Shown here in pieces: positions 1-8,110 of a stretch of 64,000 nt of DNA; position 1 is the stretch's first letter, and the number at the start of each line of letters is the position of its first letter. A model generated the notes under the pieces. That model saw only the letters and a list, made by a program, of their open reading frames with translations. It ran no database searches and had not been told where the DNA came from. Position numbers and translations under genes: made by a program. This DNA is from an uncultured Bacteroidales bacterium (GTDB lineage Bacteria; Bacteroidota; Bacteroidia; Bacteroidales; F082), in contig ONKA01000018.1 in NCBI GenBank assembly GCA_900318265.1, forward strand, positions 1 through 64,000, given 5' to 3'.

Positions 1-2
1 CC

Positions 3-116
3 AGCCCATGCTATGTGTTCGCACGCTCCAACGGTGCAGAACTGTATGTCATCACCAAAGCCGATGACTCAGGAATGGCTCATGGTTGGGCCATTCAAAT
101 CATTGATTTCGAATAA
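3..116 (+). CDS. C-terminal end of an unidentified protein (partial)
   Basis: An open frame runs in from the left edge and ends at a TAA at 114-116, giving a 37-residue tail that ends IQIIDFE. The fragment is too short to assign to a family. A strong terminator hairpin follows 20 bases later, which supports this being the true end of a transcribed gene. No sorting domain or membrane segment is visible in the tail. Confidence 0.5.
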   Translation, partial: SPCYVFARSNGAELYVITKADDSGMAHGWAIQIIDFE

Positions 117-136
117 ACGACTAATCATACAACTTT

Positions 137-170
137 AAAGTCGGGAGAGCATGCTTTCCCGACTTTTTTA
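137..170 (+). terminator. Rho-independent terminator after the partial gene
   Basis: A stem made of AAAGTCGGGA and its complement TCCCGACTTT closes a loop of about ten bases and runs into a T tract. It sits just after the stop codon of the partial gene. Confidence 0.75.
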
Positions 171-174
171 TTGG

Positions 175-345
175 AAACACTTCGAACTTGAGTCTACACA
201 GGCCCAAACCCTGAAATCTGGCACCATCGCCGTTGAAACACAACAAATTGATGTGTCGAATCTGACCCAAGGCATGTATTTCATCAATGTGGTGACACGA
301 CACGAAAATTCATCATACAATAAAAAGGAAAAACCTGCGTTGTAA
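175..345 (+). pseudogene. Stranded fragment of a T9SS type A C-terminal sorting domain
   Basis: This stretch reads as TLKSGTIAVETQQIDVSNL followed by TQGMYFINVVT, which matches the last two thirds of a type A por-secretion (T9SS) sorting domain, where IDVSNL-x-QGMYFI is the usual core. The only in-frame ATG (151) lies inside the terminator hairpin of the upstream gene. There is no signal peptide and no catalytic region, and the final KKFIKK-like strand is degenerate. It is best read as the remnant of a decayed or recombined T9SS cargo gene; the alternative is a chance ORF, made unlikely by the motif match. Confidence 0.6.
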
Positions 346-404
346 TAGCGAAATTGAAAACAGAGTACAGTTAATCCATTCATTAACCAAAAAAACTACC
401 AACA

Positions 405-950
405 ATGAAGAAAGTAATCTTATCGCTCGTCATGCTGTTTATGGCAACGAGTATGTTCGCTCAAGAAAATGATGTTCCCAACCCCGCCAAGGTTCGTGTC
501 CCCAGTGGCTACCAAGGTTTCATCGAACAAGGCAACACCTGGCATTTCGACAAGAATATGCCCAATAGCATCAGCCTGTCAACCACACACGGCTTCTATT
601 TCAATGGACATATCTATGCCGGTATCGGCTTGGGAGTCGATTTCAACAACGACCGCGCCTTGGTGCCTTTCTACACCAATCTGCGTTACCAGTTCAACAA
701 CACTAGGGTGGTGAGCCCTATCATCAGCCTGCGTCTTGGTTCTTATGTCGGCGACGGTTTGGGTGCCTATGGCGACCTCGCTTTTGGCGTGCGTTTCGCC
801 TCCAAGCGCGACTTTGCCGTCAGCGCAATGGTGGCCGGTACCTATTACGACAAGATCAATGAGAGTTATTATGATGGATATCATCATACCCAAGAAGCCC
901 GCCAAATCAGTCCTTCTGGCATCTCTTTGCGCATCGGCATCGAGTGGTAA
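405..950 (+). CDS. Small exported outer-membrane-type beta-barrel protein
   Basis: The 181-residue product starts with a clear signal peptide (about residues 1-19, ending MFAQ). The mature part alternates hydrophobic and polar residues in short strands, such as HGFYFNGHIYAGIGLGVDF and ISLRLGSYVGDG, and ends in an aromatic residue (GIEW). Those are properties of small outer-membrane beta-barrels with a C-terminal W or F. No named family was recognised. It stands alone between terminators, so it is probably transcribed by itself. Confidence 0.65.
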   Translation: MKKVILSLVMLFMATSMFAQENDVPNPAKVRVPSGYQGFIEQGNTWHFDKNMPNSISLSTTHGFYFNGHIYAGIGLGVDFNNDRALVPFYTNLRYQFNNTRVVSPIISLRLGSYVGDGLGAYGDLAFGVRFASKRDFAVSAMVAGTYYDKINESYYDGYHHTQEARQISPSGISLRIGIEW

Positions 951-974
951 TAGCGACCTTTTAACCTAAAAATT

Positions 975-1007
975 AAGCCCGAGAAGCGATTCTTGGGCTT
1001 TTGTTTT
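975..1007 (+). terminator. Rho-independent terminator after the beta-barrel gene
   Basis: An 11-base-pair stem (AAGCCCGAGAA against TTCTTGGGCTT with one G-U pair) is followed by a T-rich run, 25 bases after the stop codon at 950. Confidence 0.75.
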
Positions 1008-1086
1008 GTAATCATTGTCAAAACAAGTGTTCTCTGTTCGCGAATTGAGAACACTAATCTGCAAACGATTGAAATACAATATAATA

Positions 1087-1120
1087 AATTAAGGCTATCG
1101 CAACCGCGACAGCCTTAATT
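1087..1120 (-). terminator. Terminator for the large oxidoreductase gene (probably bidirectional)
   Basis: AATTAAGGCT and AGCCTTAATT form a 10-base-pair stem with an inner CGC/GCG pair. It lies 27 bases downstream of the minus-strand stop at 1147. It is T-rich on both exits, so it could act in both directions. Confidence 0.6.
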
Positions 1121-1148
1121 ATCAATTATAAATTCTCAATTCTCAATT
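1119..1148. repeat. ATCAATT/CTCAATT short tandem repeat
   Basis: Several copies of a seven-base unit (TCAATTA, TCAATTC) adjoin the end of the oxidoreductase gene. The same low-complexity sequence occurs at 51560-51591 before cvpA and at 59031-59070 before def, always at a gene border. Confidence 0.5.
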
Positions 1149-4100
1149 ACTTGAACGCGTTCTCGCTCAGTCCGTGGCCAGAGAGGGCCAAATCCTTCAT
1201 GTAGCCAGGCACCTCCTTGCCGAGGTACTTGTCCACATACAGCTTGGCGAGGTATTGGCCGAGCATGAAGCCGTGACCGCGTAAGCCGGTGAGGATACCG
1301 ACCTCCGGGTCGACGATGTAACGCGGCTCGGTGTAACGACCGGCCCAGCAAGCCAAGAAGCTCACTTCGCCCAAGTTGGGGATCCACTCTGCGAAGACCT
1401 CGGAGACAATCTCCAAGAACTCCTTGCTGTTGTACTTGATGTTCTGGCGTGCCTCGTAAGCGTCGGTGTCGGGGCTGGCGCAGCCGATGATCTGGCCGGT
1501 GTGGGCCCACTGCTGTCCGTAGACGGCGCTGAAGCCCTTGTAGTGACGACGGTCGATGATCATGTCGAGCGGGCCACCATTGGGTCCCATCATAGGCAGA
1601 CGGCGCGTGATGAAGGCTTGGTGCTTCACAGGATAGAGACCCGTGTCGAGGCCCAGCATGTCGTTGAACTTCTCGGCACCCCAACCCATCGCGTTGACGA
1701 AGTGGTCACAGGTGTACTCGATGAACTCACCCTCATGGGTGCGCACCAAGGTGACATAGTGTCCGCTGACCTTCTGCACGTGGAGCAGCTCGCAGTCCTC
1801 GAAGTAGCGACCGCCTTGCTGCACACCGATCCAACGGATGTAGTCGATGACGCGGCCAGGCGTGGCCTGCCAGCAGTCGCGGGTGATGAGGGCGTGGCTG
1901 TAGGTGTCTTTGCTGTCGTCCCACAGCGGCGAAATCTCCTTCTTGAAGTCTTTGCGCTCAATCATGTAGGCATCGCTCCAAGCGCGTGAGGCATCCAAGG
2001 AGTTGTAGGTGGCTTCATCGTGTACCAAGTTGACGTAGTGCGTCGGGTGGTAGTTGATGTTGTGCTCGGCCTGCATCTTCTTGAAGATCTCGTGGTTGTG
2101 CACGGCGATGTCGGCAATGTCGGGGTTGGAGAAGGCTGGACGGCCGCCACCGATGCAACGCCACGAAGCGCCACGGCTGTAGTTGATCATCACGGGTTTC
2201 TTGCCAGCTTCCGAGAAGTAACGGAACAAGGCGCTACCGGCAATACCGCCACCCGCGATGAACACCTCGACTTGTTCTTTCTTCACGCCGTTCATTTCGG
2301 GGAAGATGAAGGTCTCTTTGGTGTGCGGGTTGTAGAGGTCGCCAAGGCTGACTTGGTTCGACAGCGGGGCACGCGGTGTGGCATCGCCCACTAGTTCGAT
2401 GCCGTAGGAACGCAGGATTTGACGGGCACGTGGGATGCAACGCTTGCCACGGCAGGGGCCCATACCCATACGGGTGATGTGCTTCAGTTCATCCACGGAA
2501 ATGGTCTTGCGGTTGCCGATGACCCGCAACACACGGTCGAGTTTGATGTCCTCGCAGTGGCAGACGTAAGTCTCGCTCTCGCCTTCGGCCAATTTCTTGG
2601 GTGAAATCGGGGTGGTGAGTTCCTTGTTGGCGTTGTAACGGTCTTTCAGGATGAAGCCCTTAACATCCGTCAACTCGAACACTCTGCTGGCTTCGCCAGA
2701 GGGGCGAGAAGAGCGGGCTTTCACACGAGCCACGTTGGTCTTGTTCGACTTCTTGAGGATCTTCTCGATGACGCCTTCGCCAATCTTTTGGCCGTCGTTG
2801 TCGACGAGATAGACCTCTGCGCCTTCTTGTGCTTCATATTCGATAGGCAGGAAGCAGGTCGACTTCTGCACATCGTAGCCGAAGATGGCCAGCCCCGGGC
2901 AGCTGGAGACGCACAACATACAGCCGATGCACTTGTTGTAGTCGATGGTCGGCGTGCTGCTGGTAGAAGGCTTGGTGATAGCACCTTGCGGGCAGCTGAA
3001 CGAGCAGGGGTTGCAGGCGAAGCCATAGAGGCAGTCGGCCTGCACGAAAGCCTTCTGCATCATGCGCTCGGGTGTGGGCAGGTTGGGCTTTTCGAGGAGA
3101 CGCACAGGATGCTGTTGCGAGTCGATATATTGTCTCGAAATCTCAAGATAATCGTCGTAGTTGAAGCGCACGCCGATGGCTTGGGCAACCTCGTAGGCGA
3201 CTTGTTTGCCACGCAGCACGGCGCTGGTGCCTTCGCCGATGCGGATGGCATCGCCGGCACCGTAGGTGTTGAGGCCGAAGACCTCACGGCCTTTCACCAA
3301 TAGTTGGTTGTCGGGGATGAGGCCGGTGCAGATGTTGATGATGTCGATGTCGTCAATGACTTGCTCGGTGCCAGGGATGGCCTTGAAGTTCTCGCACTTG
3401 GCGATGACGGCGCCCGTGATTCCGGTGTAGTCGGCATTGGGGATGGCACGCACCAGGACGTAGCTGGTCATGATCGGGATGCCGAGACGGCGCACACGGT
3501 TGGCCTGCACGGGGAAGCCGCCCTCGCGGGGCATGGCCTCGATGATGGCCTTGATGGTGGCACCCGCCTGCATGCCTTGGTAGGAGGTCAGGTAGCCGAT
3601 GTTGCCTGCACCCACGGTGAGGACTTTCTTACCCAACAAAGTGTGCTCTTGGTTCATCATCTTTTGGAACACGGCGGCGGTATAAACGCCCGGCACGTCG
3701 TCGTTCTCGAAGGTGGGCATGAAGGGCACGGCACCCGTGGCGACCACGAGATGTTGTGCGTCGATGTAACCAATCTCGCCAGTGACGATGTTCTTAATGG
3801 CCACGCGACCGCCTTCCAGCAGGTCCCAAACGGTGTTGTTCAGCAGGATGCCTTCGTGGTTGTCGCCAGCAAGGGTCTTGGCGATGTCGAAGCCACGCAT
3901 GCCGCCGAATTTCTTCTCCTTCTCGAAGAAGAAGAACTGGTGGGTCTGCATGTTGAACTGACCACCGATGTTGGCATTGTTGTCGATGACGATGTTGCTG
4001 ATGCCGAAGGCGTTGAGTTGCTCACGGCAGGCGAGACCTGCGGGACCGGCACCGATGATGGCGACCTGGGTCTTGTAGACCTTCACCTCGCGGGGTTGTT

Positions 4101-4416
4101 GTTCCTTGGGTTCGGGAAGGATGGTGTCCTCCTTGTCGATGCGGCGCACTTCCTTGACGCCATCGACTTTGGTGATACAGATACGGCGGATCTTGCCATC
4201 GACCAGCATCTCGCAGGCACCGCACTTGCCGATGCCGCAGTTGAGGCTTCGGTTGCGGCCGTCGAGCGAGTGACTGTGGACGGGATAACCGGCTTGGTGA
4301 AGGGCGGCGGCGATGGTCTTGCCCCGCTGACCTTTGACGGTCTTGCCTTCATATTGGAATTCCACAAGGTCTTCCTGCGGGATGTCCAAGATGGGGTGTT
4401 TCTCGATTTTGTACAT
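1147..4416 (-). CDS. Giant fused FAD/iron-sulfur oxidoreductase (HcnA-HcnB-HcnC-like domains in one chain)
   Basis: The 1089-residue protein carries five redox modules in order. First is a 2Fe-2S ferredoxin-like domain with C60, C65, C68 and C80. Second is a two-dinucleotide-fold FAD/NAD(P) oxidoreductase with GAGPAG at 122-127 and GAGNIG at 269-274. Third is a pair of 4Fe-4S clusters (C462, C468, C471, C475 and C496, C499, C502, C506). Fourth is a BFD-like 2Fe-2S site (C619, C621, C655, C660). Last is an FAD-binding amine/D-amino-acid oxidase domain starting at GGGIAG 722-727. In related systems (hydrogen cyanide synthase HcnABC, sarcosine oxidase, proline/hydroxyproline and opine dehydrogenases) these parts are separate subunits. 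The inferred role is oxidation of an amino or imino acid, with electrons passing through the clusters to a pyridine nucleotide or other acceptor. The substrate cannot be read from the sequence. No signal peptide, so cytoplasmic. It has its own promoter at 4451-4458. Confidence 0.85.
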   Translation of the reverse strand: MYKIEKHPILDIPQEDLVEFQYEGKTVKGQRGKTIAAALHQAGYPVHSHSLDGRNRSLNCGIGKCGACEMLVDGKIRRICITKVDGVKEVRRIDKEDTILPEPKEQQPREVKVYKTQVAIIGAGPAGLACREQLNAFGISNIVIDNNANIGGQFNMQTHQFFFFEKEKKFGGMRGFDIAKTLAGDNHEGILLNNTVWDLLEGGRVAIKNIVTGEIGYIDAQHLVVATGAVPFMPTFENDDVPGVYTAAVFQKMMNQEHTLLGKKVLTVGAGNIGYLTSYQGMQAGATIKAIIEAMPREGGFPVQANRVRRLGIPIMTSYVLVRAIPNADYTGITGAVIAKCENFKAIPGTEQVIDDIDIINICTGLIPDNQLLVKGREVFGLNTYGAGDAIRIGEGTSAVLRGKQVAYEVAQAIGVRFNYDDYLEISRQYIDSQQHPVRLLEKPNLPTPERMMQKAFVQADCLYGFACNPCSFSCPQGAITKPSTSSTPTIDYNKCIGCMLCVSSCPGLAIFGYDVQKSTCFLPIEYEAQEGAEVYLVDNDGQKIGEGVIEKILKKSNKTNVARVKARSSRPSGEASRVFELTDVKGFILKDRYNANKELTTPISPKKLAEGESETYVCHCEDIKLDRVLRVIGNRKTISVDELKHITRMGMGPCRGKRCIPRARQILRSYGIELVGDATPRAPLSNQVSLGDLYNPHTKETFIFPEMNGVKKEQVEVFIAGGGIAGSALFRYFSEAGKKPVMINYSRGASWRCIGGGRPAFSNPDIADIAVHNHEIFKKMQAEHNINYHPTHYVNLVHDEATYNSLDASRAWSDAYMIERKDFKKEISPLWDDSKDTYSHALITRDCWQATPGRVIDYIRWIGVQQGGRYFEDCELLHVQKVSGHYVTLVRTHEGEFIEYTCDHFVNAMGWGAEKFNDMLGLDTGLYPVKHQAFITRRLPMMGPNGGPLDMIIDRRHYKGFSAVYGQQWAHTGQIIGCASPDTDAYEARQNIKYNSKEFLEIVSEVFAEWIPNLGEVSFLACWAGRYTEPRYIVDPEVGILTGLRGHGFMLGQYLAKLYVDKYLGKEVPGYMKDLALSGHGLSENAFK

Positions 4417-4450
4417 ATAGAATGTGTTTTTGAGTCGTAAAAAGCGACCG

Positions 4451-4458
4451 CAAATTTA
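4451..4458 (-). promoter_or_regulatory. -7 box of the oxidoreductase promoter
   Basis: On the minus strand this reads TAAATTTG, a match to the Bacteroidota -7 consensus TAnnTTTG, 34 bases before the ATG. A TTG that may serve as the -33 element lies 21 bases further upstream. Confidence 0.5.
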
Positions 4459-4536
4459 GGAAAAAGCAAAGAATGTGTGCAATAATCTTTGATTTTTTAA
4501 AATTTTAAGGATATGACTATGAAAAAAGGCCACTTT

Positions 4537-4612
4537 ACCATGACCACTGACCCAGACCATGACCTGCTTTATTCGTAAAAGCGGTCAGGGTCAGGGTCTA
4601 TGGTCAGGGTCG
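4537..4612 (-). repeat. GGTCAGGGT hairpin repeat, copy 1
   Basis: Two arms built of GACC-type units (ACCATGACC...CCAGACCATGACC, then GGTCAGGGTCAGGGTC...GGTCAGGGT) are imperfect inverted repeats around a 20-base spacer. Related copies lie at 35837-35907 and 42301-42420. This one overlaps the last codons of the aspartate kinase gene and lies at its 3' end, in the same position relative to a stop codon as the other two. Confidence 0.75.
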
Positions 4613-5889
4613 CTTAAAACAAACTGCATCGTGCTTCTACTCCCTTGTTTCACCAAGACTTTCTTTCTTTTGATAAAGTCGCTTTCCAAGCCATCTTGAT
4701 AATGCCTGATGGTGAATAGCTGCAAACCTTCGTTGTACTTGACGCTGAAACCATCTTTGAGGTTGGATCTTAACTGTTTCAGTTTCTGCTCGTTACTGTC
4801 GAAGCAGAAAGAGAGCATCAATGCCGAGGTCTGGATCATGTTGGCGTGGATGTTCAAGTCGGCGCAGACGGCGAAAATGGTCTTGAGATTGCGCTCGTCC
4901 ATGAACGAGTAGTCGCGGGGCGAGATGGAGACCAGTGTTTGGTTGTCCTTCACGATATAGGAAGGGATGCTCTCGTCGTTTTTCCTATGGCCGCCGTCAA
5001 TGAGCGAAGGCTCATGGTCTGGGTGAAGGAACGACTGCACCTTCAGCGTGATTCCCTTATTTTGCAAAGGTTTGATGGTCTTGGGGTGGATGATGGTCGC
5101 ACCATAGAAGGCCAGCTCGATGGCTTCGGAGTAGGGGATATGCGGCAGCTGGACCGTGTCGGCGAAGCGCTTTGGGTCGGCGTTGAGCAGGCCGTCCACG
5201 TCTTTCCAGATGGTGACCTCCTCAGCATCGAGGCAGTTGGCGAAGATGGCTGCGGTGAAGTCGGAGCCTTCACGTCCTAGGGTGACGCTATGTTTGCCGT
5301 CGGCCGTGCCACCGATGAAACCCTGTGTCAGGCATACGATACCCCGAATATGCTCATCGTTCAACTTGTTGATTCTGAGTCTTGTCTCGTCCCAATCGGG
5401 GTTGGCGGCGCGGTAGTGTGCCTCGTCCTCGGCGATGACATATTGGCGGGCGTCAAGCCAACGTGTCGGGATGTCGCATTTGCTGAGGTATTCGTGGATG
5501 ATGCTGGTCGAGATGAGTTCGCCGTAGCACACGGTTTGGTCGTATTGGTAGTCGTAGGGCATGTCGGTCTTTTGCAGTTTCTCCCAAAGCTCGATGAAGA
5601 GACCGGCGATGTTTTCGTCGAAACGCGGGTCGGTGTTGCCATTGAAGAGGCCTTGGATGATGCCGTCGTGGTAGGCGATGACCTCGTGCAGGGCATCCAT
5701 ACCGAGTTGGCCGTCGTGTTCACGAAAGTTGGCCAATGCTTTTTCGAGGGCATTGGTCGTCTTGCCCATGGCGGAGACCACCAACATGATGTCCTCGTCC
5801 TTGTGCTGACTGACAATTTGTGCCAAATTTCGTACGGCATCGGCATCCTTCACCGACGCGCCACCGAATTTATAGATTTTGCGAATCAT
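4591..5889 (-). CDS. lysC: Aspartate kinase
   Basis: This 432-residue enzyme phosphorylates L-aspartate, the first step toward lysine, threonine and methionine. The N-terminus has the kinase signature KFGGAS (residues 7-12), and the substrate loop GREGSDFTA is present. The C-terminal third (DNQTLVSISPRDYSF onward) is the regulatory ACT region, shorter than in bifunctional enzymes, and there is no homoserine dehydrogenase domain, so it is monofunctional. The last residues (about SDPDHRP) are encoded by a dispersed hairpin repeat that overlaps the stop codon, so the native C-terminus has probably been replaced. It appears to be transcribed alone from a promoter at 5909-5916. Confidence 0.9.
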   Translation of the reverse strand: MIRKIYKFGGASVKDADAVRNLAQIVSQHKDEDIMLVVSAMGKTTNALEKALANFREHDGQLGMDALHEVIAYHDGIIQGLFNGNTDPRFDENIAGLFIELWEKLQKTDMPYDYQYDQTVCYGELISTSIIHEYLSKCDIPTRWLDARQYVIAEDEAHYRAANPDWDETRLRINKLNDEHIRGIVCLTQGFIGGTADGKHSVTLGREGSDFTAAIFANCLDAEEVTIWKDVDGLLNADPKRFADTVQLPHIPYSEAIELAFYGATIIHPKTIKPLQNKGITLKVQSFLHPDHEPSLIDGGHRKNDESIPSYIVKDNQTLVSISPRDYSFMDERNLKTIFAVCADLNIHANMIQTSALMLSFCFDSNEQKLKQLRSNLKDGFSVKYNEGLQLFTIRHYQDGLESDFIKRKKVLVKQGSRSTMQFVLSDPDHRP

Positions 5890-5908
5890 ATCCCTATTGT
5901 TTATGCTG

Positions 5909-5916
5909 CAAAAGTA
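5909..5916 (-). promoter_or_regulatory. -7 box of the lysC promoter
   Basis: Reads TACTTTTG on the minus strand, matching TAnnTTTG, 19 bases before the ATG of lysC. Confidence 0.5.
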
Positions 5917-5981
5917 GAAAAATATGGCCGATTTTTTGCAATAAATTTATTAAATAGGAGTTATTCAACCTAAATAACCGC

Positions 5982-5989
5982 TATTTTTG
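5982..5989 (+). promoter_or_regulatory. -7 box of the moxR-bat operon promoter
   Basis: TATTTTTG matches TAnnTTTG, 133 bases before the moxR start. The leader that follows contains the dispersed repeat at 6015-6085, so the operon may have an unusually long structured 5' region. Confidence 0.4.
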
Positions 5990-6014
5990 CACGCTTTTTG
6001 ACGAGGGGCCAAGG

Positions 6015-6085
6015 CCCCTGAGCCCGTCGAAGGGCCGACAGATAGAAAGAAGATGCTTCGATACTTCGACAAGCTCAGCACTCGG
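6015..6085. repeat. CTGAGCCCGTCGAAGG / TTCGACAAGCTCAG dispersed repeats
   Basis: One unit (CCCCTGAGCCCGTCGAAGGG, 6015-6034) and one inverted unit (CTTCGACAAGCTCAG, about 6064-6078) lie in the moxR leader. This is a widely scattered bacterial repeat type. Two more copies occur inside coding sequence at 43591-43609 and 57402-57440. Confidence 0.7.
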
Positions 6086-6122
6086 CAACCTGCTTTAATC
6101 GAACAAACTAAACAAATAAGCA

Positions 6123-7115
6123 ATGATAGAAACTGACATTCGTGAACTGAACGAAAAAATCCAACGTGAGAGTCAATTCCTCGACCTCATCAACCTCGAA
6201 ATGAATAAGGTCATCGTCGGACAGAAACAGATGACCGAACGCCTTTTGATTGGCCTGTTGGCCAACGGACATATCCTTCTCGAAGGTGTGCCTGGCCTGG
6301 CCAAGACCTTGGCCATCAAGTCGATGGCTAGTGCCATCGACGCCGACTTCGCCCGCATCCAATTCACTCCCGACCTATTGCCTGCTGACCTCATCGGCAC
6401 GCTGATTTATAGTCAGAAGAAGGAGGAGTTTGTGGTGCGTCGCGGCCCCATCTTCGCCAACTTCGTCCTGGCAGATGAAATCAACCGTTCTCCCGCCAAG
6501 GTGCAGAGCGCTTTGCTCGAGGCCATGCAGGAGCATCAGGTGACCATCGGTGACGAGACCTTCAAGTTGCCAGATCCCTTCCTCGTCATGGCTACTCAAA
6601 ACCCCATCGAGCAGGAAGGTACCTATCCGCTGCCCGAAGCTCAGGTGGACCGTTTCATGCTGAAGGTGGTCATCAACTACCCCAAGAAGGAAGAGGAGAA
6701 ACTAATTCTGCGTCAGCAGATTGCAAGCACTGGTGCGAAAATCAACGCCGTGGTGAAGCCTGAAGACATCATCCGCGCCCGCGAGGTGTGCCGCGAGATC
6801 TATCTCGATGAGAAGATTGAGAATTACATCACCGACATCGTCTTCGCCTCACGTTATCCTTCCGACTACAAGCTGAAGAAGTTCGCCAATATGATTAGCT
6901 ACGGCGGCTCGCCGCGTGCTACCATCAACCTGGCCTTGGCAGCCAAGGCATACGCCTTCATCAAGCACCGTGGCTACGTCATCCCCGAGGACATCCGTGC
7001 CGTGGCTCCCGATGTGTTGCGCCACCGTATCGGTTTGACCTACGAGGCAGAAGCCGAAAACATTACAACAGAAGAGATTATCAACGAAATCCTGAATACC
7101 ATCGAGGTGCCGTAA
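6123..7115 (+). CDS. MoxR-type AAA+ ATPase
   Basis: The 330-residue protein is a MoxR-family AAA+ ATPase, a class thought to act as a chaperone for assembly of von Willebrand-domain and membrane complexes. Walker A is GVPGLAKT (55-62), Walker B is VLADEIN (D118, E119), and the sensor region has MATQNPIEQEGTYPLPEAQ. It is soluble, with no signal peptide. It begins the bat operon, followed by the DUF58 protein and the Bat proteins, the order usual in Bacteroidota. Start chosen at the first ATG after the operon leader. Confidence 0.9.
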   Translation: MIETDIRELNEKIQRESQFLDLINLEMNKVIVGQKQMTERLLIGLLANGHILLEGVPGLAKTLAIKSMASAIDADFARIQFTPDLLPADLIGTLIYSQKKEEFVVRRGPIFANFVLADEINRSPAKVQSALLEAMQEHQVTIGDETFKLPDPFLVMATQNPIEQEGTYPLPEAQVDRFMLKVVINYPKKEEEKLILRQQIASTGAKINAVVKPEDIIRAREVCREIYLDEKIENYITDIVFASRYPSDYKLKKFANMISYGGSPRATINLALAAKAYAFIKHRGYVIPEDIRAVAPDVLRHRIGLTYEAEAENITTEEIINEILNTIEVP

Positions 7116-7146
7116 AACCAAGTCCCGTAGGGACGACAGCATTGTA

Positions 7147-7198
7147 GGCAGGTGGTGTAAACCCCTGCCGACAAAACGGCGAACGGGGTGTAAACCCC
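7147..7198 (+). repeat. Twin GGTGTAAACC hairpins between moxR and the DUF58 gene
   Basis: Two small inverted repeats lie in the 116-base gap: GGCAGG...CCTGCC (7147-7169) around GTGTAAAC, and GGGGTGTAAACCCC (7185-7198). They share the GTGTAAACCCC core, which suggests a dispersed repeat rather than a terminator; no T tract follows. Confidence 0.55.
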
Positions 7199-7231
7199 AT
7201 GCCGAAAAAAGAAAAAATGATGGTTTAAAAT

Positions 7232-8110
7232 ATGGAATCAACAGAAATATTCAAAAAGGTCCGAAAAATCGAAATCAAGACGCGAGGCCTCTCGAACCAC
7301 ATCTTCTCGGGACAGTACCACAGCGCCTTCAAGGGGCGTGGTATGACCTTCAGCGAGGTGCGCGAATACGAGTACGGCGACGACATCCGCAACATCGACT
7401 GGAACGTCACCGCCCGATTCAACAAGCCTTTCGTCAAGATCTTCGAGGAAGAGCGTGAGATGACGGTGATGCTGCTCATCGACGTGTCGGGTTCCAACGA
7501 CTTCGGCTCACAAACGCAGTCGAAGCGCGACCTGACTGCCGAATTGGCAGCCGTCTTGGCATTTTCTGCCATCCAGAACAACGACAAGGTGGGTGTGATT
7601 TTCTTCAGCAGCAAGATCGAGAAGTTCATCCCGCCCAAGAAAGGCAGCTCACATATCCTGCGCATCATCCGTGAGATCGTCGACTTCAAGCCGACGGAAC
7701 GTGGCACCGACATTGGCGAAGGTCTGCGTTTCCTGACCTCGGCCATCAAGCGCCGCACCACGGCCTTCCTCATCTCTGACTTCATGACGGACAAGGACTT
7801 CGAGAAGGAGATGCAGATATGTGCCAACAAGCACGATCTCGTTGCCTTACGCATCACCGACCGCCGCGAGATGGACATCCCCAAGGTGGGTCTGGTGAAG
7901 TTCCGCGACTCGGAAACGGGCAAGGAACGTTGGGTTGACACTTCGAGCCGTGCTTGGCACAACGCTTACCAACAGATGATCCAATACAAATCGTTGGAGT
8001 TGAACCGCGAGTTTACCAAACATGGCATCGACAACTCGCTGATTTACACCGACGAAGACTATGTGAAACCTTTGATGCAACTCTTTAAGAAAAGGGAGGC
8101 AAGAAGATGA
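7232..8110 (+). CDS. DUF58-domain protein of the bat operon
   Basis: The 292-residue protein belongs to the DUF58 family, which has a von Willebrand A-like fold. The family block GRGMTFSEVREYEYGDD...NIDWNVTAR spans about residues 35-62, and a partial metal-ion site, DVSGS, is at 84-88. No signal peptide or membrane helix is visible, so it is probably cytoplasmic and works with the MoxR ATPase. Its stop codon overlaps the next start (ATGA at 8107-8110), which indicates translational coupling. Function beyond the Bat/MoxR association is not established. Confidence 0.88.
   Translation: MESTEIFKKVRKIEIKTRGLSNHIFSGQYHSAFKGRGMTFSEVREYEYGDDIRNIDWNVTARFNKPFVKIFEEEREMTVMLLIDVSGSNDFGSQTQSKRDLTAELAAVLAFSAIQNNDKVGVIFFSSKIEKFIPPKKGSSHILRIIREIVDFKPTERGTDIGEGLRFLTSAIKRRTTAFLISDFMTDKDFEKEMQICANKHDLVALRITDRREMDIPKVGLVKFRDSETGKERWVDTSSRAWHNAYQQMIQYKSLELNREFTKHGIDNSLIYTDEDYVKPLMQLFKKREARR

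Noticed and set aside
1147..4416. Hydrogen cyanide synthase as a firm function
   Set aside because: The domains resemble HcnA, HcnB and HcnC, but the same modules serve amino-acid, imino-acid and opine dehydrogenases. The extra ferredoxin clusters differ, so cyanide formation is not supported.
3304..4440. 378-residue plus-strand frame opposite the large oxidoreductase
   Set aside because: Antisense shadow of well-conserved redox domains. The translated product is low-complexity Val/Asp/Gly/His with no motif.
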